The notes below the pieces were generated by a model. It made no database searches. It was given only the letters and a program-made list of their open reading frames with translations, and had not been told where the DNA came from. Of a DNA stretch of 64,000 nucleotides, positions 6,818-16,165 are shown one piece after another; positions within the stretch are counted from its first letter, which is position 1; every line of letters starts with the position of its first letter. The stretch lies in contig NZ_CP113866.1 in assembly GCF_026914305.1 (NCBI RefSeq), positions 752,183 through 816,182 on the forward strand, given 5' to 3'. Position numbers and translations under genes: made by a program. Origin of the DNA: Caldicellulosiruptor acetigenus. GTDB taxonomy: Bacteria; Bacillota; Thermoanaerobacteria; Caldicellulosiruptorales; Caldicellulosiruptoraceae.

Positions 6818-9319
6818 ATGCAAGTAAACGAGAAAAAATTTTATGATGCACTTGAAAATCTATTTGTGGGTGCTAAAGTTGAAGGGGAAGGTGGCTATAT
6901 TAATCTTTTAAAAATAAAGTCTCAATACTGCAAAAAAGTTTTGGAGCAGTTTAAAAGAGAGGTGGAAGAAGACCCAATTATAACAGACAGTTTTAAAGAA
7001 GAATTCTTTGATAAACTGTATTCATTTTTTGAGAAATATTTCAGTGAAAGTGGAAGTGTTTATTTCGTAAAAACAGCAAACTGGCAGAGGGTATATGAAC
7101 AGATATATACTGATAATAAAGATGTAGTGTTATTTTGGAAAACGCATATGCTTTATTACGTGAAAAGCGATATACTGTTCAGAAGCATGAATGTTGAAGT
7201 AACTGACGATGAGACAGGAATAAGTTACAATTTTTACTTTGATGTTGGGAATCTGGAGAACAAAAAGAATAATGAGAGAAAAGAGCTTGTTTTTAATTTC
7301 AGGGAAGTAAAAGAAGAGGGTGAAAAGAAAGTATATGTTTTTGATGTTACGTACAGCGAAAGAGGGACAAAAACGAAAATAGATGATATTGTGAAAAAAA
7401 CAAAAATACCTGAAGAGATATTGGAAAAAGCATTTAGAACCTTCAAAAGACAGTCTGAGGTTGATTTTTTCATAAACAAAAATGCAAAGAAGTTTTTAGA
7501 AGAGCAACTTGACATGTATTTACATCAAATTCTGCTTGCAGAAGAAAATAAGTTTGATCAAAAAAGGTTGGACCAGTTAAAAACAATACATAAGTATGCA
7601 AAAAAAATTATTGCCTTTATATCCCAGTTTGAAGATGAACTGGTGAGAGTATGGAATAAACCAAAGTTTGTTTTAAACAGCAATTATGTAATAACGTTAG
7701 ACAAGCTATCAGATGAAATAATTAATAGAATAGCAAACCATCCTAATTTAAATGAACAGATTAAAGAATGGATTGAGCTTGGAATTGTAGAAGAAGGCTT
7801 TGATTTTAACAAGAGGGACAAAGAAAAGCACAAGTATTTGCCAATAGACACAAAATATTTCAAGGATTTGGAGCTGGACATCTTAAATTTATTTGATAAT
7901 CTTGATGAAGCGCTTGACGGAAGATTAATACACAGTGAAAATTATCAGGCTTTGAATACATTGTTACCTAAATACAAGGAAAAAGTGCAGACAATTTATA
8001 TAGACCCACCGTTTAATTTAGATTCATCAGATCAGTTTATGTATAGAACTAATTACAAAGATGCAAGCTGGGCAACACTACTTGAAAATAGAATAAGACT
8101 GGCAAGAGAATGGTTGAAAGATAGTGGTAGTATTTTTGTAAGGTGTGACTACAATGGAAATTGGATTGTGAGATGTTTGCTAGATGACATTTTTGGCCAA
8201 GAAAATTTTAGAAATGAATTAATAGTTAATAGGATAAATAAACAAGATCCTAAAGCAAAAAAATTCAATACAGCTACAGATACTGTTTATTTGTTTTCAA
8301 AAACTGACAATTTTTATTTTAAACCTATATTCAAAAAATTGAAGAAAGCAAAAAGTGAAAGATGGCATTCGATGGACTCTCAAGGGCAAGGCAAACCCTT
8401 GTATATTTTTGGGTGTCTACTAAATCCACCAGAAGGAAGACACTGGACATATGGGCAAGAAAGCATAATAAACATGGAGAAAGAAGGAAAAATAAGAATA
8501 AAATGCAGATTATGTGGTTATATTCATACAGCTGGTAGGTGGAGTGGATGTCCTAACTGTGGTAATGAAACTAATGTTGTTGTTGAATACCTTTTATCTC
8601 CTACGGAGGAAAAGCAAATTGATTCAAATTGGACAGATATACCTGGATATTCATCAAATTGGGGATTTAGCACAGAAAATTCAGAGATTCTTCTCAAACG
8701 TGTTATAGAATCTACATCTTGTGAAAATGATTTGGTAATGGATTTTTTTCTTGGTTCTGGAACAACAACCGCAGTTGCACATAAACTCAAAAGAAAGTGG
8801 ATTGGAATTGAAATGGGTGAGCATTTTTACACTGTGATTTTGCCACGAATGAAAAAGGTTTTAGCTTATGATAAATCAGGCATTTCTAAAGAAAAAGATG
8901 TTGAAGAAAAATACAACAGCGTCACTGCAGGTGGATTTTTCAAATATTATGAGCTTGAACAGTATGAAGATGTTTTGAGGAACATGAAGTATAAAGATAA
9001 CACACCTGCCGATATACTTGATACTAAAAAGGCCTTTGAGCAATATATTTTCTTTGCAGACGAAAAATTTGCTTATGTATTAGAAGTTAATGGGGATAAA
9101 CTTGAAATAGATTTTGATAAACTTTATCCCAATATAGATTTTGCCGAAACAATCTCAAATTTACTTGGACTACCTATTAAGAAAATTACAAAAACAAGTG
9201 TGATATTGCAGGATGGGGACAGAGAAAAAGAAATAAAAATAGATTACAAAAATATGTCAAATGAAGAAAAGCTCGAATTTGTAAAATTGTTGAAACCGCT
9301 TTTATGGTGGGGTGAATAA
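6818..9319 (+). CDS. mod: Type III restriction-modification DNA methyltransferase (Mod)
   Basis: 833 residues from ATG 6818, chosen because AAGGAGGG lies just upstream; an in-frame TTG at 6782 has no ribosome site. Motif IV DPPF (TIYIDPPFNLDSSDQ) lies in the middle, and motif I FFLGSGTTT with AHKLKRKWIGIE follows later. This is the beta-class order of N6-adenine or N4-cytosine methylases. A CRLCGY...CPNCG zinc-ribbon lies between them, inside the target-recognition part. It modifies the recognition site and gives specificity to the Res subunit encoded downstream. The length is above the usual 600-700 residues because of a long N-terminal helical region. Confidence 0.85.
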   Translation: MQVNEKKFYDALENLFVGAKVEGEGGYINLLKIKSQYCKKVLEQFKREVEEDPIITDSFKEEFFDKLYSFFEKYFSESGSVYFVKTANWQRVYEQIYTDNKDVVLFWKTHMLYYVKSDILFRSMNVEVTDDETGISYNFYFDVGNLENKKNNERKELVFNFREVKEEGEKKVYVFDVTYSERGTKTKIDDIVKKTKIPEEILEKAFRTFKRQSEVDFFINKNAKKFLEEQLDMYLHQILLAEENKFDQKRLDQLKTIHKYAKKIIAFISQFEDELVRVWNKPKFVLNSNYVITLDKLSDEIINRIANHPNLNEQIKEWIELGIVEEGFDFNKRDKEKHKYLPIDTKYFKDLELDILNLFDNLDEALDGRLIHSENYQALNTLLPKYKEKVQTIYIDPPFNLDSSDQFMYRTNYKDASWATLLENRIRLAREWLKDSGSIFVRCDYNGNWIVRCLLDDIFGQENFRNELIVNRINKQDPKAKKFNTATDTVYLFSKTDNFYFKPIFKKLKKAKSERWHSMDSQGQGKPLYIFGCLLNPPEGRHWTYGQESIINMEKEGKIRIKCRLCGYIHTAGRWSGCPNCGNETNVVVEYLLSPTEEKQIDSNWTDIPGYSSNWGFSTENSEILLKRVIESTSCENDLVMDFFLGSGTTTAVAHKLKRKWIGIEMGEHFYTVILPRMKKVLAYDKSGISKEKDVEEKYNSVTAGGFFKYYELEQYEDVLRNMKYKDNTPADILDTKKAFEQYIFFADEKFAYVLEVNGDKLEIDFDKLYPNIDFAETISNLLGLPIKKITKTSVILQDGDREKEIKIDYKNMSNEEKLEFVKLLKPLLWWGE

Positions 9320-9474
9320 ATATAATAAGGGTTTTTAGAATTAAGTTGGTAGGAGTACAAAATGCATAAGGAGTGTTTAGCTAGAAGAATTTTAAATCCT
9401 TTCAGTAAGCAATATTTTCTCTATTACGTGAGATAAAAATAAGTTATTGTAGAATTTAAGGGGGAAAAAACTGT

Positions 9475-10185
9475 ATGATTCGTGATGATTACGAACGTGG
9501 TATGGAAATGGAGAAAAAGGTAATTAAAATCCTTAAAAAGCATGGTATACATGCCGAGAAAAATTGTGATCCATATGATATTGATTTGATAGTAAATTTA
9601 TGTGGAAAATCTATTTTAATAGAAGTAGAAGAAACGAAAGAGAAATATTGGCCATGTTGTTTTAAAAAACCCTGTTATCCATCAAAATTGTTTACTATGC
9701 CTATTCGGAAGATAAAATATTTTATTGAAAATAAAACCAAACAAGATTTGACTCTTAATGAGTATCTGAGAGAGAAGTTTACAATAGGGTCTATTAAAGA
9801 GTTTTATGAAGAAGTGTTTGAAATTAATACGAGGTTTGAAGGAAAAAGAGATGAAAAGATTAGAATATACGTTAAAGGAAGTTATAATTTGGAAAATTTA
9901 TGCATAGTTAAGTCCAATACCGTGATAAAATCCTTAAATAAAGAATTGGTTGATCAAGATAAAGTTAATGAACAAATTAAAGAAATGGAACAAAAACAAC
10001 AGAAAAAATGGAGTTTTTGGGGGAATTTATGGGAAAATAGAGAGGTTACAAATTTCGAAGGACAATTGCGTGATGATCCTGTTACATTAATTTTGGGACA
10101 TATCGAAGCAGAGAACGAATTGATATGGATTTCTATAGATGAGTTGCCTGTTGAACTTTATAAAATAGCTTGCAGCAAATCATAA
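9475..10185 (+). CDS. Nuclease-like protein inserted in the type III R-M locus
   Basis: 236 residues from ATG 9475 behind AAGGGGGAAAA. The N-terminal 50 residues (KVIKILKKHGIHAEK, then YDIDLIVNLCGKSILIEVEE) have the helix, D..., ExE layout of a PD-(D/E)XK nuclease, though the usual lysine is replaced. The rest is unrecognised and ends in a possible NUDIX-unrelated beta region. It lies between mod and res with modest gaps (155 and 63 bases), so it may be an accessory to the system. I cannot name a family. Confidence 0.5.
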   Translation: MIRDDYERGMEMEKKVIKILKKHGIHAEKNCDPYDIDLIVNLCGKSILIEVEETKEKYWPCCFKKPCYPSKLFTMPIRKIKYFIENKTKQDLTLNEYLREKFTIGSIKEFYEEVFEINTRFEGKRDEKIRIYVKGSYNLENLCIVKSNTVIKSLNKELVDQDKVNEQIKEMEQKQQKKWSFWGNLWENREVTNFEGQLRDDPVTLILGHIEAENELIWISIDELPVELYKIACSKS

Positions 10186-10248
10186 TATGACAATATATTA
10201 TAATTTATTAAGGTTATTAAAAGTGTCTTTGTGGTGGGGGAATAGTTA

Positions 10249-13089
10249 ATGAGAAATATCTTAGAACAAATAGTGGATGATATTAATTATAGTAATATAA
10301 CCTTGTGGCATTTGCCTAATTTAACAAGGTTTTCAAAAAATAAAACATTGTTTGATTATCAAGTGAAAGCCCTTGAAAATATTACCAAAGTCTTATATTT
10401 GTATTATTCAGAATTTAATGCTGACAAAAACAAACTGCTGAGAAAATACAGAGAATATGGTTTGGATGACAGTAAATTTGCCATAGAAAAATACGAAACC
10501 AAAAGTAGAATGAGAAAAAACAAGAGGTTTGAATTTTTTAAAAATCATTTTCCGACAGTAAATGACGAATATATTTCTGTTAGTAATTTTTTAAACAGAG
10601 CCTGTTTTTGGATGGCAACAGGAAGTGGAAAAAGTCTTGTTTTGATAAAAACAATTGAACTGGTAGATTATCTTCAAAAGCAGGGATTAATACCCCAAAG
10701 GGAAATAATGCTTTTGCTTCCCCGTGAGGATTTAATTAAGCAGTTTAAGAATGAAATTGATGAATACAATATGTTTAAAGAAAGACCAATAAGATTAGTG
10801 AGTTTGAAGGATTATGAAGGGGACAAGATTCAGCTAACGATGTTCAATGAAATAAAGGTGTATTATTATAGAAGTGACCTTTTGAGAGATGAAACTAAAG
10901 AAAATATTTTGGACTACAGAAATTATTTAAACAATGGGAATTGGTATATATTTTTGGATGAAGCTCACAAAGGAAGCAAAGAAGATTCAATTTTTCAGGA
11001 TTACGTAACCGTGCTGTCCAAGAACGGATTTCTATTTAACTTTTCTGCAACATTCACAGACGAAATTGACCATGTTACAACATGCTACAATTTCAACCTT
11101 GAAAAGTTTATCAAAGCAGGATATGGCAAGAATATTTATTTGAGCCAATCTTATTTTTCATTTAAAGATGATAAAGACGATTTTAATGAAGAAGAAAAGC
11201 AAAAACAGGTTTTAAAATCGTTGATTGTTTTTTCTCTTGTGAAAAAGGCAAAAAAGGAAGGAACGTATCACCATCCCCTGCTTATTACTCTTGTTAATTC
11301 TGTCAATACAGATGACTCTGACCTGCTTTTGTTTTTCAAGAAGTTAGAAGAAATTGCAATTGGAAAAATAAATGAGGATTTATTTGGTGAGGCTAAAGAA
11401 GAGATATTAAGAGAGCTAAAAAATCACAGAACTTATGTCTTTGGAGAAGAACAGCTACAGTTTGATATTGAGATCTTAGAAAAATTAAGTAAAAAAGATT
11501 TATTAGAATGTGTTTTCAATGCTCAGAATCATGGTAAAATAGAAATTTTGGAAGGTGAAAAAGGGAAAGAAATTATTTTGAAACTTGAAACAAGTGATAA
11601 GCCTTTTGCACTCATTAGAATTGGAGATGCCAAGAAGTTTCAAAGAGAAAAATTGGGAAACAATTACGTATATATTTCAAGTTATGATGAGAAAAAAGTA
11701 TTTGAAAACATCAATAATTTAAAGGATATAAACCTGCTTCTGGGCAGCAGAAGTTTTTATGAAGGCTGGGATAGTAACCGTCCAAATGTCATAAATCTCA
11801 TCAATATTGGGAAACAAGATGCAAAGAAGTTTGTTCTGCAGGCAATAGGCAGAGGAATAAGGATAGAGCCTCACAAAGGTGAAAGAAAGAGGTTGCCTCA
11901 GAATTATAAAGACAAGAATGCTCTGCTTGAGACGTTGTTTATTTTCGCAACTGACAAAGATGCAGTAAAAGCAATAATAGAAACAGTTGAGGAACAGAAG
12001 GACAGAGAAGAAGTTGAGATTTCACTTTACGAAAACCAAAATAGAACTTTTGACCTTTTAATACCAGTTTATAAGGAAGAAGAAAATAGAAGAGAAGATA
12101 TTGCTAGATTTAATATAGCTGAGGAGAGTTTAGTGAAATTCAGACAATTTATAAGTTCTTTTGGCAAGAATGTTTTGCTTTTAAAGACAAATTTGTCGTT
12201 GGAGCAGTTGAATTTTTTGCTGGAGAAAGTCACTCGTGATGATTTCTTTCAGATTAAAAACGAAAAAGTTTACAACGACATGGATTTTCTTTTGAAAAAG
12301 CTATCATCACATGTTTCTGTAAAAAATAAAGTCGTATCTGAAGTAAAGGAGTTAGAAGATGAAATTATTCATTTTAAACATGTAAAAGTTGTTAATATGA
12401 GTGATGAAGAAATTGAAGCATTGAAGGAAAAGATAGAAAAAGTGAGAAGGTTTGAAGTAATTAATGAATCTGAAATCGATGCACTATTAGATGAAGGGAA
12501 AATTACAAAGGAAGAGTATAAGAAAATGATTAAAAGTCTTGTAAACACCAAACCTGAAGAGACATTTAAAGACCTTAAAATTAAAAAGGTAGCTCAGCAC
12601 TATTATTTACCTGTTATTTATTCTACTCAAGAAAAGATAGACTACATTAAACACATTATAAAGGTTCCTAGTGAAGTCAAGTTTATAGAGAATTTGGAAG
12701 AGTATGTTAAAAAGAATAGTTTAGATGTTGAGTGGATGTTTAGCAAAATTGATGAAAGGTTAGATAAGAAAATGGGTATACCTTATTTCTGCAGGAAAGA
12801 AAATTCTTATCGTGAATTTTTCCCTGATTTTATTTTTTGGATAAAGAAAGGTAAAAACTACAAGATAGTTTTTGTGGACCCCAAGGGCACAAGTAATGCT
12901 GATTATCAAAATAAAGTAGATGAATTTGAAAGATTATTTTATGAAAATGGTAAACCAAAAGTCTTCACCTATAGAGACTTTGATATAACTTTTGATTTAA
13001 AACTTGTTGCAGAAGATATAAATAGCGTTAGCGCAAAATATCAGAAATACTGGCTTGCAGAAAATGACTTTAGTTTTCTACGGATTTAA
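10249..13089 (+). CDS. res: Type III restriction enzyme, Res helicase-nuclease subunit
   Basis: 946 residues from ATG 10249. Walker A is MATGSGKSLVLIK (about residue 123), the DEAH box is FLDEAHKGS, and motif III is FSATFTDE. A helicase C-terminal domain follows with QAIGRGIRIEP (motif VI). The C-terminus has FFPDFIFWIKKG...IVFVDPKG, a PD-(D/E)XK-type nuclease site. With Mod it translocates or signals along DNA and cuts unmodified DNA between two sites. The gene is full length with all motifs intact. A strong terminator follows. Confidence 0.88.
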   Translation: MRNILEQIVDDINYSNITLWHLPNLTRFSKNKTLFDYQVKALENITKVLYLYYSEFNADKNKLLRKYREYGLDDSKFAIEKYETKSRMRKNKRFEFFKNHFPTVNDEYISVSNFLNRACFWMATGSGKSLVLIKTIELVDYLQKQGLIPQREIMLLLPREDLIKQFKNEIDEYNMFKERPIRLVSLKDYEGDKIQLTMFNEIKVYYYRSDLLRDETKENILDYRNYLNNGNWYIFLDEAHKGSKEDSIFQDYVTVLSKNGFLFNFSATFTDEIDHVTTCYNFNLEKFIKAGYGKNIYLSQSYFSFKDDKDDFNEEEKQKQVLKSLIVFSLVKKAKKEGTYHHPLLITLVNSVNTDDSDLLLFFKKLEEIAIGKINEDLFGEAKEEILRELKNHRTYVFGEEQLQFDIEILEKLSKKDLLECVFNAQNHGKIEILEGEKGKEIILKLETSDKPFALIRIGDAKKFQREKLGNNYVYISSYDEKKVFENINNLKDINLLLGSRSFYEGWDSNRPNVINLINIGKQDAKKFVLQAIGRGIRIEPHKGERKRLPQNYKDKNALLETLFIFATDKDAVKAIIETVEEQKDREEVEISLYENQNRTFDLLIPVYKEEENRREDIARFNIAEESLVKFRQFISSFGKNVLLLKTNLSLEQLNFLLEKVTRDDFFQIKNEKVYNDMDFLLKKLSSHVSVKNKVVSEVKELEDEIIHFKHVKVVNMSDEEIEALKEKIEKVRRFEVINESEIDALLDEGKITKEEYKKMIKSLVNTKPEETFKDLKIKKVAQHYYLPVIYSTQEKIDYIKHIIKVPSEVKFIENLEEYVKKNSLDVEWMFSKIDERLDKKMGIPYFCRKENSYREFFPDFIFWIKKGKNYKIVFVDPKGTSNADYQNKVDEFERLFYENGKPKVFTYRDFDITFDLKLVAEDINSVSAKYQKYWLAENDFSFLRI

Positions 13090-13136
13090 TAGCAGCAGAA
13101 ACTCACCACTAAATAAACAGGGAGAAGGGTAAGCAC

Positions 13137-13175
13137 GCCACAGAGAATTGTTCTCTGTGGCTTTTTTGTTTTTTT
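13137..13175 (+). terminator. Strong intrinsic terminator after res
   Basis: A perfect 11-bp stem (13137-13147 with 13151-13161) and 3-base loop are followed by TTTTTTGTTTTTTTT. It ends the R-M transcript. Confidence 0.9.
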
Positions 13176-13210
13176 TGTGCAACACAACTAAAGCCAGGGG
13201 GGTAAGAACA

Positions 13211-13822
13211 TTGGCAGTTACCAAAGAGATTCCTGTAGAAAAACTGAAACCTTTTAACCTTCGTCCTGTAATCCCTTTCAGAGTCGCTTTTTTAAAGGAG
13301 AGTATTAAAACCAAAGATTACGATCCGGCTTGTCCTTTGGTAGTCCAGCCTGATAATGATGGCTACCTGGTCGTAAATGGCTGCCACAGACTGCAAGCAG
13401 TGAAAGAGCTGGGAATGGACAGAGTACCAGTTGTCGAGTACCCAAAAGATGAAGATCCAATCAAATTAGCCCTGACAACTCAGGAAAACAGTGAAAGCGT
13501 CCAACCATGGGATTTCATCGACAGAGCATTTTTGGTTAAAAAACTATACGAGCAATTGGGGACTCAAATGAAAGTCGCTGAGAAATTAGGATGGAGCCAA
13601 CCTGTAGTAAGTTTTTACCTTCAAATAGCTAACCTACCAGAAGATGTTATAACGGTAATTCGTGAGTCAGTTATAAAACTTCAAAACAACACCGTTATAA
13701 AAAATTATAACGACGTTATAAACAGTAATTTGAACGAATGTGGAAAAACTGAAACAAAACCCAAAAGTGTAGACGATATTTGGAAAATAACATGGTTCAA
13801 AGATGTTATTGATGAGATTTAA
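13211..13822 (+). CDS. ParB/Spo0J-like nuclease-domain protein, short
   Basis: 203 residues from TTG 13211, chosen for the AGGGGGGT site 8 bases upstream; an earlier in-frame TTG lies inside the terminator. The ParB N-terminal CTPase domain is clear: VNGCHRLQAVKELGMDRVPV, then LALTTQENSESVQPWDFID. A helix-turn-helix follows (MKVAEKLGWSQPVVSFYL). Family members run to about 280 residues, so the dimerisation end is missing or replaced. Such proteins partition plasmids or act as regulators of mobile elements. No parA partner is next to it. Confidence 0.7.
   Translation: MAVTKEIPVEKLKPFNLRPVIPFRVAFLKESIKTKDYDPACPLVVQPDNDGYLVVNGCHRLQAVKELGMDRVPVVEYPKDEDPIKLALTTQENSESVQPWDFIDRAFLVKKLYEQLGTQMKVAEKLGWSQPVVSFYLQIANLPEDVITVIRESVIKLQNNTVIKNYNDVINSNLNECGKTETKPKSVDDIWKITWFKDVIDEI
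13646..13721 (+). repeat. Iterated GTTATAA motif inside the parB-like gene
   Basis: GTTATAA occurs at 13646, 13670, 13694 and 13715, with ATTATAA at 13704. The first three are exactly 24 bases apart. It could be an iteron-like binding site or only a repeated VI(K/N) protein motif. Confidence 0.4.
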
Positions 13823-13924
13823 AATTCATTTTTAAAAGTACAAAACAAGTCATAAATAAAAAATATTGATGCATCAATAAATAAGGGATAAAGCAAGAAT
13901 AAAAGAGAAGTACTGGCATATCGT

Positions 13925-14460
13925 ACTGGTGTTCGCTATTAGAAATGTCTCAACCTAATTGAAGGGATCTTCGTCTGTGCGTCTACAAAAAAGTTGAACT
14001 CAAAGCCCAAAACAGACACAGGACAAACCCTGAAACCATTGTGGTGTCTGCATTTTGCCACAGCAGGCAAACCTGAAAAGAGCTTTTGAGCCGGGGAAAA
14101 AGACAGCACAATTGCAAATGACACATAGAAACACTTTGGAAACGCTTTCAGAAAAGAAAGTAAGAAAGCAACAATCTTCACCACGTTCAAGCTGGCTTGA
14201 AAGCTCTTTGCAGGCTTGGGTAGTGTCTCAAAACCCTTGAAAACACTGACTTTGTGAAACTTCCCTGAGTCCGGGAAGGGCTTTTGCTGTGGCTACTGGG
14301 TGTGAAAACAGGCAAAAAGGCAGGGAAAATACTTGTAAACGATTACATAGGAGTGGAACAAGAAAAAGCTGTGCTGATAGCAGGCAGACTGGCTTGAAAG
14401 CTCAAACACAATCTGCACCAGTAGCTAAAACTTTTGAAATTTCTGATTTTTAAACCAGGG
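13925..14460 (+). repeat. R1 noncoding repeat, copy A
   Basis: No credible gene lies between 13823 and 14536. The stretch aligns by eye with 18010-18435 and 22060-22440: TGTTCGCTATTAGAAATG, then AGGCAAACCTGAAAAGAGC, TTGTAAACGATTACA (14333-14347) and GCTTGAAAGCTCAAACACA. An internal part is duplicated. GCTCAAA/TTTGAGC-type complementary blocks suggest an RNA or DNA secondary structure. Confidence 0.65.
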
Positions 14461-14536
14461 GTTTTTTAGTTTGCTAAAAGTTATTTCAATGTGGTATACT
14501 ATTAAGCAGACAAATCAATCTACAGGGTGATAATCT

Positions 14537-14791
14537 CTGATAAACAAAACTACACCAGTAAGAGTGGATATTGAAACATATGAAGGCTTTAAAAAAACTT
14601 TCTCAGCAACTCAATCAACCAATGCAAAAGATAATTCAGGAAGTTCTTGCAGAGTACAAAAGAAAAGTTATACTTTCAGCAACTGCGGGAGCTTTTACTG
14701 CTCTTAAAGAAAACAGCGAACTGTGGTAGAAAGAAATTGAAGAAAGACAACTGTGGAAAAGTACATTGCAGGATAGGATTGAAAAATAAGT
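14537..14791 (+). pseudogene. Ribbon-helix-helix antitoxin relic (copy 3 of 4)
   Basis: The start codon is CTG instead of ATG. The body reads INKTTPVRVDIETYEG, then after a one-base shift QPMQKIIQEVLAEYKRKV and LKENSELW followed by a stop. It is the best-preserved member in its middle part. TTTTAGTTTGCTAAAA and a TATACT -10 box lie upstream (about 14463-14505), like the region before copy 2. Confidence 0.6.
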
Positions 14792-15122
14792 CCACCTTGG
14801 GCTATATGAGTAGACCAGGGCAAGGGCGTACTGTCAGAAGAATGTTAATCTGCCGTGAGAAACATACATGTATACTAGAAATTAGCCATAGCCAACTGGT
14901 GTTCGTCATTAGAAATGGTTAAATTCAATGGCGAAGAAACTTGCAAATGTGTGTGTGGGAAACCTGATCAAGAGCTCAAATCAGGCATGTGGTGTATTAC
15001 AAATCCATGGCTTCAGAACTGTTGCGAAGATCTGAAAATCGATGTGTGGTAAAAACAATTAGAAAACCTGAGTTCAAAACCTGATTACAGAAATGTAGAA
15101 ATGGGAATCAAGCTGCAAAACG
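14792..15122 (+). repeat. R1 noncoding repeat, copy E (rearranged)
   Basis: Contains the R1 blocks GGTGTTCGTCATTAGAAATG (14899), GAGCTCAAATCAGGCA, and the tail from CAGAACTGTTGCGAAG to AAGCTGCAAAAC. It lacks the central palindrome block. No gene is seen in it. Confidence 0.6.
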
Positions 15123-15237
15123 AAAGCTGTGACTTTTACTTTTTTGTAGCATAATTGGTTGTTTTCGTGGTATAATTAAATTGTAAGGTATATTGCTCCC
15201 CTCTTGGGAGTATGCAGGAAGGGGGGAGTTTTGCAAC

Positions 15238-16152
15238 TTGAAGTTGGCAAGAAAGTATGATGAAGGATATAAGAAACTTTTTTCAAACAAACAAAATGTT
15301 GCATGGTTTTTGACTGCCATTGTACCGGAAGAAAAACTAAGAAATGTGCTGCCAGACGATATAGAAATCATAGCTACTGAGTCAATCAACAAAAGATGGC
15401 AAAAAAGAAACTCAGACATGGTGTACAGGATAAACTACAAGTCGTCTTTCTTTTGTCTGACTGTTGAGTTTCAAAGCCGAAGAGACGAGAAAATGCTTCA
15501 TCGGTTGTATGAATATATGCATCTGAACCAGCTAAAGAACGTCAAAGAGGGGAAAATACCTGTTGTTATTCCAATTGTGCTGTACAATGGCACAAAACAT
15601 TGGGATTTTTGCGATGAGTTCAGTAAAATCATCGAACATGCAGAAGATTTTCCTGAGTATGCTCAAAAGTTCAAGGTAATCTTTGTAGACATCAGAAGCA
15701 TCCCGGAAGACAAACTTCTGGGGGCATCGAATGTACTTGCAATAGCTCTGTACATTGACCAGGTTTCTGACGACCCAAATCAAATAATAGAAAGACTACT
15801 AACACTTAAAGACAGGGTAAAACTTAACGATGAACAGAAAGAAGAACTGGCTGATTGGCTGTATGAAGTTTTGCTAAAGCCATATGGAGTAACTGAAGAG
15901 GAAGCTGAAGAGTTGTTTGTAAAATCGGGATTGGGGGTGGAAGAGATGTTCTCCAGCACTGCTGAAAAGGTAAAACTGGGAATTGAGAGAGAAAAGAGAA
16001 AAGTGGCAAAAGAAGTGGCAAAAGAAGTAGCAAAGGAAGTCAAGATAAAAATAGCAAGAAAGATGCTGAGAAAAGGTGTAGAAGAGAATCTTGTGGCTGA
16101 GGTTACGGGATTGAGTTTGAAAAAGGTAAAGGAATTAAAAGGTGAGAAATAA
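15238..16152 (+). CDS. Rpn-family PD-(D/E)XK nuclease (putative transposase-like)
   Basis: About 304 residues; TTG 15238 is chosen because GGGGGGAG lies 10 bases upstream, while the earlier TTG at 15193 has no site. The N-terminal half, RKYDEGYKKLFSNKQNVAW then TVEFQSRRDEKMLHRLYEY and KIPVVIPIVLYNG, is the Rpn/DUF4351-related nuclease core. The EFQS segment and an upstream Asp form the probable metal site. The C-terminus has a repeated VAKEVAKEVAKEV segment and a helix-turn-helix-like tail (VTGLSLKKVKEL). Rpn proteins are DNA nucleases that promote recombination. An extended -10 box (TGGTATAAT) lies near 15170. Confidence 0.8.
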   Translation: MKLARKYDEGYKKLFSNKQNVAWFLTAIVPEEKLRNVLPDDIEIIATESINKRWQKRNSDMVYRINYKSSFFCLTVEFQSRRDEKMLHRLYEYMHLNQLKNVKEGKIPVVIPIVLYNGTKHWDFCDEFSKIIEHAEDFPEYAQKFKVIFVDIRSIPEDKLLGASNVLAIALYIDQVSDDPNQIIERLLTLKDRVKLNDEQKEELADWLYEVLLKPYGVTEEEAEELFVKSGLGVEEMFSSTAEKVKLGIEREKRKVAKEVAKEVAKEVKIKIARKMLRKGVEENLVAEVTGLSLKKVKELKGEK

Positions 16153-16165
16153 GAAAGAACCTGAA

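Noticed and set aside
9360-9436. 24-codon open frame between mod and the nuclease-like gene
   Set aside because: Too short and unlike any known peptide; possibly leftover coding sequence.
14055-14922. Small plus-strand frames (14055-14240, 14647-14922) in the R1/antitoxin area
   Set aside because: The first lies in the R1 repeat and is not kept open in other copies. The second is a frameshifted product of the antitoxin relic.
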